A stretch of DNA of 64,000 nt, taken from positions 6,872,260 through 6,936,259 of the forward strand of contig NC_053405.1 in the NCBI RefSeq assembly GCF_016859285.1, read 5' to 3'. Origin of the DNA: Xiphias gladius. Taxonomy: Eukaryota; Chordata; Actinopteri; Istiophoriformes; Xiphiidae. The notes under the pieces were generated by a model. That model was not told where the DNA came from. It ran no database searches and saw only the letters and a program-made list of their open reading frames with translations. Made by a program: the position numbers and the translations under genes. Every line of letters starts with the position of its first letter. The first letter of the stretch is position 1. Of the stretch, positions 50,856 through 61,800 are shown in pieces.

Positions 50856-53800
50856 TTATGCCTCTGATGTCAGCCTCTCTTGATGCTTCCTGCACCTGAA
50901 AGAAAATAGCTCAACTTAGATTCTATTCAAGATGTTATATCTAGTGACTGCGCAGAGTATTAAAAAGTGCTTTGACACATTGCACTTGCATCCCGTTTAA
51001 TTTGCAAATTAGGGGCACCCCAAACCGCTGATCTTACCACAGTCAGAGCTGTGGTAAAGGATAAGAGTACTGATAATATAACTCATCTCTACCAAACAAA
51101 CAATGAGCAAACATAATCGCAATGCGTTCTTAATGTTCTCAGGAGTAACATGGAGTGGACATCTGATCTTACCTGTTGATGCAGCAGTTCAGGAAGCAGC
51201 CGTTCTTCTTGTCGAGTCTGTACGCTCCAGAGTTTGGCAGATCTTTACATACAGACAGGAATTTTTGCAGCTCTGATGTCGGGGTTCCACTCTGCTGTTG
51301 TTGCTAAATGAAAAGAGTCAGAAATTGACATTTCTTAGGAAGAAGCATATTTAAGTTGCTAGAATGAAATTTTACTCAAATGAGACATTGTTGATCTCTG
51401 CACAACAATGAAATGCTGAAACACAGACATCATTCCTCACTAAGTACAGAAATCAAAAATGACCCATAATACTGAGAGAGTGACGCTTACCTTGATGGTG
51501 TCATAGGTGTCAGTGATGATTGTAATAAAAAGGCTGAGGATCATGTAGATGAAGAGCGAGACGAAGGTATAGAGGTAGACCCTGCTGAAAAGCCACACCA
51601 GGCTGCTCTTCTGCCTCATGTTCTTAAAGGTAGGAAACATGTCGTCTCCGTTGATCAGAGAAAACAGACACTCAGACACTGTGTTTAAGGTTCGGAACTA
51701 AAACAAAAGGTCAAAGAGGAAACATGTTAGGGCCGAGGTTTGATCATTTTTATTATTGTCTTCATGATTGTTGACTGCTGAAATGGGACAAAACTAGAGT
51801 TAAGAGTTTTTTTTTAGGTCTGGCTTCAGTGGAATCCTGCAAACTTTTCTATTATGTAAACACTCCTTGCCTTCTCATGATACGGGCCAAGGACGATCCA
51901 GCCGCAAAAACAGTAACTCAGGTAGATTATTCCAGCACAGCAGATGAAACGGATAACATTTGGGAAAGCTGCCCTGAGTGTCAGGATGAGAATCTGAAAA
52001 TAGCCACAGAACACATGTTAATGGATCTGAAAAATGTGCACTGAAGACCAGTATCTGGAAACCACACAAAAGAATACATTTTCTCTTTGAGAATTCAGTC
52101 AAGTTAAATAGTTCTTATTTTCTGGTAATTAGTTGCAATCATCATGAATGAGCCTTAAAAAAAAAAAACTTTCAAAAGGAAATTTAAAATAAAGACCAAT
52201 TTATGTGATGCCAAAGTACACTGCTTCATCATAAGTACAGAAATTATTTAATAGTCCCATAGCCTTATTGTGTGTTATACACTCAATGTGTTACACTGAA
52301 TAGGGGCCCGTCGAGAGGAGAAGATGTTTGTGTTCAAATACTGGCAGATCTATTTTAGATCCCATGAAAAAAAAAAAAATCTAGCAGGGCTCCTTTTTCA
52401 GACCTTCAGACTGTTTTCAAAATTATGAACAGATAGCTAAAAGAGCAAAAACTGCTAAGTGTGTCTGTTGTATTCGCACTGTATGGGATATGTATTGTAA
52501 GCAGTGTGACATTAGTGACATTGATGTAGATGTCCTGTATTTGGTCCCCTGGTCTTACATTATACTTTGTAAAGTAGCCCATGTAGCGGATGACCCCAAT
52601 CCAGACGAACATGGTGCCTGTGCCGAGGAAGATGCTGCAAACGTCATAGCTTGTGAGGACCTACAGGAGATAGTGGATGAGTCAAAAATCTGATGAGCTG
52701 AATGAATACAGCAACGTGCGCACCGTGGGCAGCAGCTAATATTCTGATGAAAGTAAGTTGAGAGTAACGAAAGGGATTGCAATTTACACTATGAACTGAC
52801 TGGAACGTGAATCAGTTTCAGTGATCAAATCCCAATTACCTTAGTCTGGATGTCTATCTTCAGAATGGAGCCAATGATGGTCAACGTGTCGCTGACAATG
52901 ATCAGGATATACCAACCGCTCACGAACTCCAACTTGTCTGATGTTGGGACTATTTTACTGCAGTGCTTTTTGCAGTAGTGTGTGTACTCCTGGTCAGAAC
53001 AGAAGAAAATACATTTTGTACTATAAATCTCTTTAAGGGGGGAGGACAGTATCGGTTTTTTATGTTTGTGTATAGGTGACAATTTGTTTGTTTGTTTTTT
53101 TAAATTAAGTTTAACATACAAAATAGGGATACACAGGAATGTCCTGACTCAGAGGTCACCTAGAAAAACCAACAAATCAGCACCAGCAAGAAATACAATT
53201 GCAGGCCGAGGAATAAGTACAACCCGAATAACAGAGATCAAACAATAATAAAAAAGGTAATGGGCAGCATTTTGCATACCTCACAGAAAGGCCACGACTT
53301 TAGCAGATCCTATTTGCATCATTAAAGCCTCTGAGAATTACAGATTCAAAATAAATAGCCCAAAAAAAAAAAGAAATACAGAAGATATCTACCCCAAAGC
53401 CAACATTGATATGACGTGACAAGCATGCTCTTAGCTGCTGTTGTAGCCATGAATACTAAACAATTTTATCAATGAACAGATTAAATGAAGATGTAAAACT
53501 GACTGAGCGTGTAAATGTTTTGCCCAAGACTGCCGTTTTAAAAAAAAGTTGCAACGTCTACCCTTCAGTGCTGATTTTAAGGGAAATGTTAAACTTTATT
53601 AATGACAGAACCAACAGATGTGCGTCAGACAATCACACCTTTTCTTAGGTCTGAGCAAATAAACTACTAAGTGGGACACCAAAAATATTTAATTAACTCA
53701 CAAACTGCAGCTGAATCCCATTAATCACTGAGCGTGTGCAGAGCGTGAAGGAGGTGATGCACGTTACGATGATGAGGCAGTCAAGCAGCACAGTCAGGTA

Positions 53801-56038
53801 TATGTTTCTAGCAGCTGAGGGAACAGAGAAATTAAAAATCACTCCATCTGAAGAGAAAGGAGAACATCTTCAAACAGATTTTATGTGCAGCACAGATATA
53901 ACTCTCAAGCTTTTAGAACTGCCATAATGAATCGGGGCAATGCAGATGATTCCTTTGTATGCTCTAAAAATCAAGTAAGTAAACTTACATGCTCCAATTA
54001 CTTTCCAGTCTCTGCATTCGTTGATTTGTACATCGTTTTCCAAGTCAACCTTGATCCTGCCACTGTGAGCTTGGTTGTTGAAGGTGATCTGTTAAAACAG
54101 ACAGCTGCATTTAAGGGAGGGCAGACAATTTTCATAAAAGGTGTATTCTTATTGCCAACCCAAATAGCTAAACAAAAAAATCACTTGTCAGGCCCTTAGC
54201 TAAGATTTAACTATGTAAATAGCAGGCACTCTGTGCAAACATCCTAATTTTAAGACTACTCAGTTGTTTCTTAAATTAGCTTAGTGAACAGGATTCTGAC
54301 TCTGACTCTTCTCATTTTTCTCCACTGTCATTTAAACTCATATCTGTTCTGTGTGAACAGGTACAGTGTCACAAGGAATCACTGTCATCGTTTAAGCAGA
54401 AATAAAAAGATCAGATGTGCCATATCGCTGCTAGTAAAAAAGACAAAGTCTGATGTGCTCCACCAGAGTTCACTGAGCCATGAAGACAGGTCACGTGACG
54501 TACGATCACAGTGAAGTCATAGCAGTCTGGCAGCTCCCGATGTCTCACGGTCTGTAAATTTATGGTCTTGAGAGCAAATGTGATCTTGACAGAGAGCATC
54601 CTGTAAGACACAGAAGGTACACGAACTGACGGGGGGGTTCTCATATCAAATACAAAAATAAGAGAGGAAAATGTTTTTGCATTAAGAGAAAGACCATAGT
54701 TGAATGTTATGTACAAACCTTTTGAAATGCAATTCAAAATGTGGAAGTGCTTCCGGCAATGACGGTCGATACATCGGATAAACTTTAAAGCACTCTGTTA
54801 GATGCAAGCCACAACAAAAAGAAAAAGACAACGTAAAACAAGCAACGTCAAGTGTTTTGCAAAATGAACTCATTAAACCTGGTTACATATTCCGTTTTCT
54901 ACACAGAACTCAAACAATCATGCATACCAGTTTGCACTTGGGCATCAATTTCGAAGGTCTCATTTCCAGGGTAGAAGGTACCGTTCCTGTAGTACTCCTG
55001 ACACAGCAACAGTGGAGTGTAGACAGCACCATTTTTCTCATATTGATGATTGCCTACTGTGATGTTGTGCAGAAGTCCATACTAGAAATTACCAATTAAA
55101 ATTTATAGTAGTTATAATAGTTTTTATAAAGGTTTTTGTTGACCATTTGACAAGAACAGTGCTTGGTGGGACAGAAAAAAGGTGAGCTGCAGCAGATTAG
55201 GCTGTTTAACTGAACCGTTTCATGACAGATTTATGCAGTCACAACCAACATAACTAAACGACTGAATCAAAAGCCATGAACAAAGTCCAATCCCGTGACG
55301 AGAAGTAGCTCATCATGGGAGCTTGTGACGGCCACATAAGCATGTAGAATTATAAAATTCCAACAATGATTTACCGTAACACAAAAGCAAAAGGAAAAGA
55401 TGTACGTCATCATGTCAAATGACCAAAATAAACTGTGACACTAACAAATGAAAGCACGCAAAAATCAAGTCTTCATGGTGTTTCTTGCTATAAAGAGGGG
55501 AAAAAAAAAAAAAAAGGAAAATGCAAGCATTCGTTTACCTGTTTGATGATGTAATCAATGTGATCATAAACATCCTCCTGTCTGTAGACAGCATACGTAT
55601 CCATGCCTCCATCAACATAATCTTTCAAGAAAAGGTGGTTGAATGTCATCAGATTTTCCTCCTTGAACGTGACAACCATCTGGTTGCTTAGCCCAAACGA
55701 CACCAACTGACATGTGAAAAGACATTTGTTATCAGGCCGGTGAAACAATACAACTTAAATCTTCTCAGATTTCAATTGTACTGACATTCTGTTCAGATTA
55801 TGTCTGTGACTACTACCTGGATGGTAATAATGGCAATTTTGATGATCTGCAGTATGAGTTTCCATGGTTTTCGTCCACGAGCGTGATACTTCTCGCAGGG
55901 GTTCATGAAGTAATATTTGATCTTCCTTCTGAGACACTCCACACTGTCCAGATCCTCCGGACACTGATGTTGGTGGTCTGCCCAGGGAGGGGAGGCGTTT
56001 GTTTCGCACACATCATACAAGTCACCGGACTCGTCCAT
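50856..56038 (-). CDS. mcoln3: Mucolipin (TRPML) cation channel, best match mucolipin-3, complete
   Basis: Minus-strand coding exons in order: 56,038-55,817; 55,706-55,539; 55,081-54,928; 54,794-54,719; 54,600-54,504; 54,088-53,989; 53,814-53,702; 52,989-52,840; 52,660-52,559; 51,993-51,871; 51,697-51,491; 51,303-51,173; 50,895-50,856. Phases close to 560 aa (human MCOLN3 553). The N-terminal polybasic segment ([24 protein letters not shown], split here for length as RRKIKYYF and HARGRKPWK) is the phosphoinositide-binding part of TRPMLs. TM1 follows, then a luminal domain with glycosylation sites NIT, NGT and NET, TM2-TM6, and the pore filter NGDD at residues 451-454. TRPMLs release calcium and other cations from endosomes and lysosomes. 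The tail [12 protein letters not shown] and the dnai3 neighbour favour MCOLN3 over MCOLN2. Intron 51,870-51,698 starts with GC rather than GT. The last exon adds a short tail ([12 protein letters not shown]). Confidence 0.93.
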
Positions 56039-56970
56039 ATCTGAAACGAGTGGAATGTGTGTGACTGGCATGCAAACATTACTGAGATCAGTTAAATATG
56101 ACGGAAAAACAGTTGGAATTGCTACTCATATTTTATTACATTACCATGGTTGGACTTAAACACAAAACTTGGGCCTAGGTACCAAACAAATAAATAAATA
56201 AAACCTGTCACTCAGCTTCACAAACAAATCACTAGGGCATGGATGGCATGTGTGTATTGTAATAAAAACAAATACACCTGCCCTGCAATAAATCTATTCT
56301 TTTTAAAGTTTACACTGTGTCAGGAACATGGTGATTAAACTTTAAGACCTTAGTGTTGCTGCGGTGGTCGCTGTATTGGACTCAATAAGATTTCTATTAT
56401 TTTTGCCACACAGGTAGAGAGAATGAAATTCGTTAGAATTGGAAGCACCTACGTTCCAAACTATGGCCCCCCCAAAAAAGGTTAAATAATCACCTGACAG
56501 TGTCAAAAAAAAAAATTAAGTATTAAAAGCTTCAAATATAGGATTTACATAGGACTGCTGTACTGGATTGCTTTAGACTGTACGTGCACTCGGTGAACTT
56601 TTAATTACTACCAGGAAATGTACAGGTGTTCTTCCTCGGTTTTTTTTTTTTTTTTTTTTTTTTTTTCCTTTGTAAAAAAAATCTCTGAGGCTGCAGTTCT
56701 ACTTTCATTATCTTTACCCACATGATACATGGTAGACTATAGAGAAAATGGCTGAGGCAAAGTAAGGGAATTAAGCCAGGTGTACCTGAGCATTGTTGAA
56801 TAACACACAGCAGCTCTCTTTCTGAAGCCCCGCCAGCTTCCAGCATTGCAGCAAACTATCAAATATTCATTATTTTGTCGTGCAAGAGTCAAAGTTAAAT
56901 CTTTCCTATCCGGGCCAACAGTGAGAGAAGGAACGAAACGAGACAGAGACGTAGCTAATGGGCTGCTTAC

Positions 56971-57240
56971 CAGATGTCCCGCAGCAGGTTAATCAACTTC
57001 TAACCGCAAATCCCCGCCCTCCGCCAGCACGGGCGCTTTGTCAAAATGCCTTCGTCTCAATTCAAATTCAAATAGTTGTTTTCTTACAGTGAGGGTCGTG
57101 ACTAAAGCAATAAAGCTCGACTTCTGAGTGTGTGTGTGTTACCTGGGCCGGTAAACTCTCTCAAACGGTGTGTCTGTGAATGGCCCCAGGTAACTTTCTA
57201 CGACGTTGGAACGTCATTTGAGAGCCGAGATCTGATAGGC
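56971..57240 (-). promoter_or_regulatory. mcoln3: Probable mcoln3 5' exons and promoter
   Basis: Two good minus-strand donors are visible. CATCTG followed by GTAAGC has its exon end at 56,971; GGCCCAG followed by GTAACA has its exon end at 57,143. Either could splice to the coding exon acceptor at 56,041 (CTCGTTTCAG). The coding exon has only 2 nt before its ATG, so an upstream non-coding exon is required. The sequence around is moderately CpG-rich. Two donors suggest alternative first exons, or that one of them is spurious. Confidence 0.45.
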
Positions 57241-57281
57241 TCCTTGAACTGTCAGTCAATATTCCCCCCCGCCCCACTCCT

Positions 57282-57306
57282 GTAACCACTGGCAACCAAA
57301 CAAAAG
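57282..57306 (+). promoter_or_regulatory. RFX X-box-like palindrome with adjacent forkhead-like site
   Basis: GTAACC-ACT-GGCAAC (57,282-57,296) is a two-half-site palindrome fitting the loose RFX X-box pattern (RYYNYY, 1-3 spacer bases, RRNRAC). CCAAACAAAAG directly overlaps its end and fits a forkhead (FOXJ1-type) core. Motile-cilium genes are typically driven by RFX plus FOXJ1. The site lies between the mcoln3 first-exon region and dnai3, next to a plus-strand donor-like CTG followed by GTAAAC at about 57,345 that could end a dnai3 leader exon. Confidence 0.5.
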
Positions 57307-57689
57307 TGCGGAGAGGATTTCAAGCTACTATGGTTCAAACTACTGGTAAACTTTTCTTTATTCGTCCATAAACTGTACCTCTCAAGCAGGATTTAGTTTA
57401 TTGTTAACTGCAAATAGCTGCACCTTTGATTAAACTTACTTGTAATAAAAAATTAAAAAAAATAAAACTAGCTAGCTAGCTATCCCAGAGCTCTTTAGCC
57501 ACAGTGTCTGTTTCATCACCGTTATAATGCTAAATCAATATGAGTTAACGAGTGTCTTTAATTTACTTAAGCTAATAGCTGAATTAAAATGCTAGTATTT
57601 TGTATTATAATACTCTATGTGTTAACCATTACCCTGTACTGTAGATACAGCTGTGGAGTAGTAGGTCCAGCTGTATCCGTTTGACAGAA

Positions 57690-58202
57690 TCAGTGATGGA
57701 AAGCAACTAGGTTAGTAGTTTACATTTACTAAAGTACTACTTAAGCATATTTCTGAGGTACCTATACTTTACTTGAGTTTTTCCATGTCATTCTACTTTA
57801 TACTTCTACTTATCTACTTTTCTGAAGGAAATAGTGTACTTTTCTGAATTTATTTTACAGCTATAGTTTCTATTTACAGGTTAAAATCTTCATCCAAAAT
57901 ATGTGATTAGATTATAAACCATTATGTATTTATAGAGGAATTACCCAATAGTGTATAAACTAGTAAATATTAGCTCCACATTGCTTGTAAAATGCAGCTC
58001 ACACCTGAATGCATTACTAATATAAAAATCAAATAATGTAATGTACGTATAACAGGCCAGTCTGCATAACAGATACTTTTACTTTTGATACTATAATTAC
58101 GTTTTACTTCAGTGACATTGTGCTGGAATTACTGTTACGCAATATTGAGGTATTACTACTTTTACCAAAGTAAAGTATCTGAGTAATTCGTCCAGCACTA
58201 GA
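57690..58202. repeat. 'GTGATGGAAAGCAACTA' teleost interspersed repeat, near full length
   Basis: It starts CAGTGATGGAAAGCAACTAG and ends AGTAAAGTATCTGAGTAATTCGTCCAGCACTAG (read in two parts). The interior is rich in ACTT/AAGT pieces such as TATACTTTACTTGAG and CATTCTACTTTATACTTCTA. Related fragments occur at 5.4-6.4 kb and 26.6-27.0 kb. Non-coding, likely a non-autonomous DNA transposon, here inserted between the mcoln3 and dnai3 starts. Confidence 0.65.
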
Positions 58203-58828
58203 TATAATTAGGAATGTAATTATGGTTAAAGTGGTAGGACGATCGACAACATGAAAATGCATTGGTTCTAATAATCAAATAAAGTATTATACCACTCTGA
58301 AAGGGGTCATTCTGCAAAAGTGCATCTACATTTGATATACAAAGTACAAGAAAATGTATTATAAATTCAAAAACAACAAAAACATTTTAATACTGGCCTT
58401 TTATTTGTAATAGAATAGTTTTAAGATCTGAGTACTTAATTCGCCATTTCATATCAGTTGTTGTAACCTTAGAAAGTATGAATTGCATGAAGTACACTGT
58501 AAAACTGTAAATCAGCCCAAGGAGTTGCTTAAACTCTTATTTATTAATTTTTTCACAGATAAAGTAAATCCAGATAGACTTTTTCCTCTACAAGATCCCC
58601 GTTAACAAGGCCGTGCAAAAATGGCAGGGCAATTCGCTTACCCTCCACAAGATGTCGCCACGTCCATGGCTATTGACCGTTGCAAGGCACTCTGAGTTGC
58701 ACGATGTGTACAGATAAGAATGTGTAGTTTGGTGTTTTGCTTGGAGAAACATAACACTGTATGTTGTTTTCAGAGAATTTGTACTCAAACCTTCCTCCTG
58801 TCATTAGTGAAACTGTCCTAAGCAAAGA

Positions 58829-61800
58829 ATGCCACCTAAGAGCCCAAAAAGTGCCAAAAGCAGCGCAGGTAGTAAAGGGAAAGGGAAAGGGAAAGGTGAG
58901 TGTCTGAATACTAATACCGATGTTAATGTGTGTAAATGCATACAAGTTTCTCTTAGGAATATAACAGAGAAACACAGTAAATAGAATGGTGAACTGACTG
59001 GTGTTACTTCCCATTCAGGCAAGAAGATCCGGTCATCTACTCCTGTAGAAAAGCCTGGTAAGGGAATATTAATTACTTTTTGCTTACTTATTTATCTGTC
59101 CTAAATCATGATGCAGGGGAGACAATAACAATACCTTTCATTACTTTAGGATTTCACATTCACACTCACATCAACTTGAAAAATTAATCAGTTTCAGTAA
59201 AACTGGTGGATTAACTAAAGTTAGATGAAGCAACTTTTAAATAACTTAAATTATCTGAACAAGAGGTCTTGGGAATCCTACATAGTCCTTGAATACAGTT
59301 TTGCATTTTACACCTTAAATTTAGTTTACTAACTTTTGTGAAATTTCATTTAATGATACTTGTAAAGCCCATTGAATGTTATTATCTTTATTTTTGGATG
59401 TTTTTTAAGGAAATGCAGCAGACACTCTTGAAAACTGTGTTGAGAAGTACTGATGTAACAAGCACGGCTGACGCTAATAATCAGCGACGTCTTTGAGGAG
59501 TCGGAAAAACCTATATGCATTATTACGATGTTATCCTGAGTGTACTGTTGCATAGCCTTTGGACATGCTGCTCCGCTGTGAGAACCCATTGTCAAGGTTA
59601 GGTTTACGTTCAGCATACCAACCCTGAAAACATGCTTTTGGTCAAATGCAGGTCACCCACAGTGTATCTTTTTACTGTAGTTTAGGTCATTGGCTCTGGT
59701 GGGAGTTAAAAGTAATGGCTGTAAGATTCCCCTGATTAGGATTGACTCTTTTTTGCACATTCATTAATCCTTTTCCAATTTATGCCCCACCAGTGTAGGT
59801 GCAAGTCTGTTTGATCTCCTAATTGACGCATTCTAAACAGATTTGTTTTTGTTTTTGAGTTGTATACGTTTCCTGAGATTTTACCCTAACCTTAACCTAA
59901 CCCTGACCCTAAACTTAACCTAAAACCATTTACCGTGAGGGGACCAACTTTTTGTCCCTGAATGGGAGGTTAGTCCCCATCACGTGACAAAGACAACATG
60001 GTGGCCTACTGACACAAATATAAATGCAGATTTTCTTCATTCCTGAAAGGTTTCTCAACATTGATTATATAAGTGAGAGGTAATCTTTCTAGCTGATAAA
60101 CACCTATTATTCAGAGTTAATTTCTTTGCTAGTATCAGCAGAGTTGAAAACCAACAGGGCCAAGGTTATGATGTACTGTGGTATAGTATATAAGTCTTAC
60201 AGTATGCAGTCAAAGAATTCTAGGCGTAGATGAATAATGCAAGAGTAAAGACGCTTGACAAATTTAAAATATTTCTTTGGCACAGCCTACAAATGCAGTT
60301 TAATTGCATTCTTGAGGGTTATTGAACATAGCACATCACACTCTCTTTGTCTTCCAAGCAAATATTTCACATGAATACAAATGCCATAGTTGACACATAA
60401 CTCTGTGAAATGAGGGGTGTGAGTTTCCACTACAATGATTTGGTGTGAGGCCTAAGTGGTGTGAGTGGAAAAGGTTGACACACCCAGCTGGGAAGTGGTT
60501 ACTTAAGCTGTACTTGAGCATTCCCTGCGTCCCCTCAGCAACCTTGCGGATAGACTTTGAAGAGGGGGACCGCAAGCAGCATGAAAACTATCATTATGCA
60601 GAGCCCTGTTTACTGTAGTGTGCCATGGAATTAGCCTGGCCTTAGATATGGATGAGTTTGCATAGATTGTTGATTAAAAAAAACTTTGTTGTGGTGATGG
60701 TGCAGTGCTGCGGCTTTATATACGGTAATAATTGTAGTTTGGATGTCTATAACTGAACAGTTTATGCCTTGAATTCATGCATTATTGATCTGCGTTTCAC
60801 ATGCCAGAGTAGTAGCAAAAAACAACAGCGTTCCCCCTACAAGGATTTCGATGTTGTGTGTAGGCCATTCACAAGGATTGCATTTCATCCTGTGATATTG
60901 TAGGGTGGTCCACCCCGCAGGGAGGGGCAGGTGAAGGATCAGAGGCGTTGTTGTGTGTTTGATCAGAAAAGCAAGGGCAAGAATCTGTGTCACAGGCCAC
61001 AGGCAATGGTGACTTTAAAGCCTGTCCTCTGTGTGAATATTACTTGATAGTTGTGGCATCTCTACATTCCTACCCGTCATGCTTGTATCTCTGTTTTCAG
61101 CACTGTTTAATCTATTTCTACAGCCATTTCTGCTTTCTTTAGTGCAGCCCTTTATGTCTTTCAGTGTCGTCTCTCTCTGTGATTCCTGCACTATATGTAA
61201 CTCTTTCTGTACCTCATCTGCAGACCAACTAATTGCAATGCATCGTTTGTTTTTGACCTCTTACTTTTCCTCCATTGAAATATAAGAGCTTGGAAGAGAA
61301 GATGATAGGAAAATTCAGATTTTAATTGCAGAACAGAATCAGAAATAAACCATTTATACATTTTTAAAATCTCCTTTTTACCACACCCAGCTTTCACCAT
61401 TTATACACGATTCTTGCAAATTTGTTTTGACGAACTAAAATAATATGATGCACAAATGCTGACAGCAATTTGACCATTAAAAAACAAGGTTATTATTATA
61501 ATTATTATCACCTTATCGCATTATATCTTCCAGTATCCGTCAATAGCACCTCGATTTATGATTACAGATTGATCTTTAAGATTGACTTTGATGAGGGCTT
61601 TGTATAGACGGCAGAAGAAGAGGAACAGAATCTCAGGTTTTGTTTTGTTTTTTCAGATTCCATGGGGTCTTGTCTCCATTTGTAGACAATAGTGGTTCCA
61701 TCTATGCATTGTTAAAATTCACTAGAGTTTCCCTGGTTGCTTACATGGTTTCCATGAGGGGAGTCTTTGTGTATTCTATTAAAGCATTCGTAACAATGTA

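Noticed and set aside
51173..51303. Treating this mcoln3 exon as the last one, with a TAA directly after its end
   Set aside because: The apparent stop is part of a strong donor (CAG followed by GTAAGA). A good acceptor at 50,896 leads to a short final exon in phase with its own stop and a suitable poly(A) site.
51829..52044. Plus-strand open frame across the mcoln3 TM5 exon
   Set aside because: It is antisense to a real exon. The minus-strand reading gives a clear TRPML transmembrane segment with correct splice phases.
53807..53810. Acceptor CTAG just before AAACATATACC in mcoln3
   Set aside because: Joining there creates an in-frame stop (T + AA). The acceptor CTCAG seven bases upstream gives an open, family-consistent reading.
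59870..59990. Telomere-like CCCTAA-type motifs in dnai3 intron 2
   Set aside because: Only a few degenerate, mixed CCTAACC/CTTAACC units over a short span; not enough to claim an interstitial telomere.
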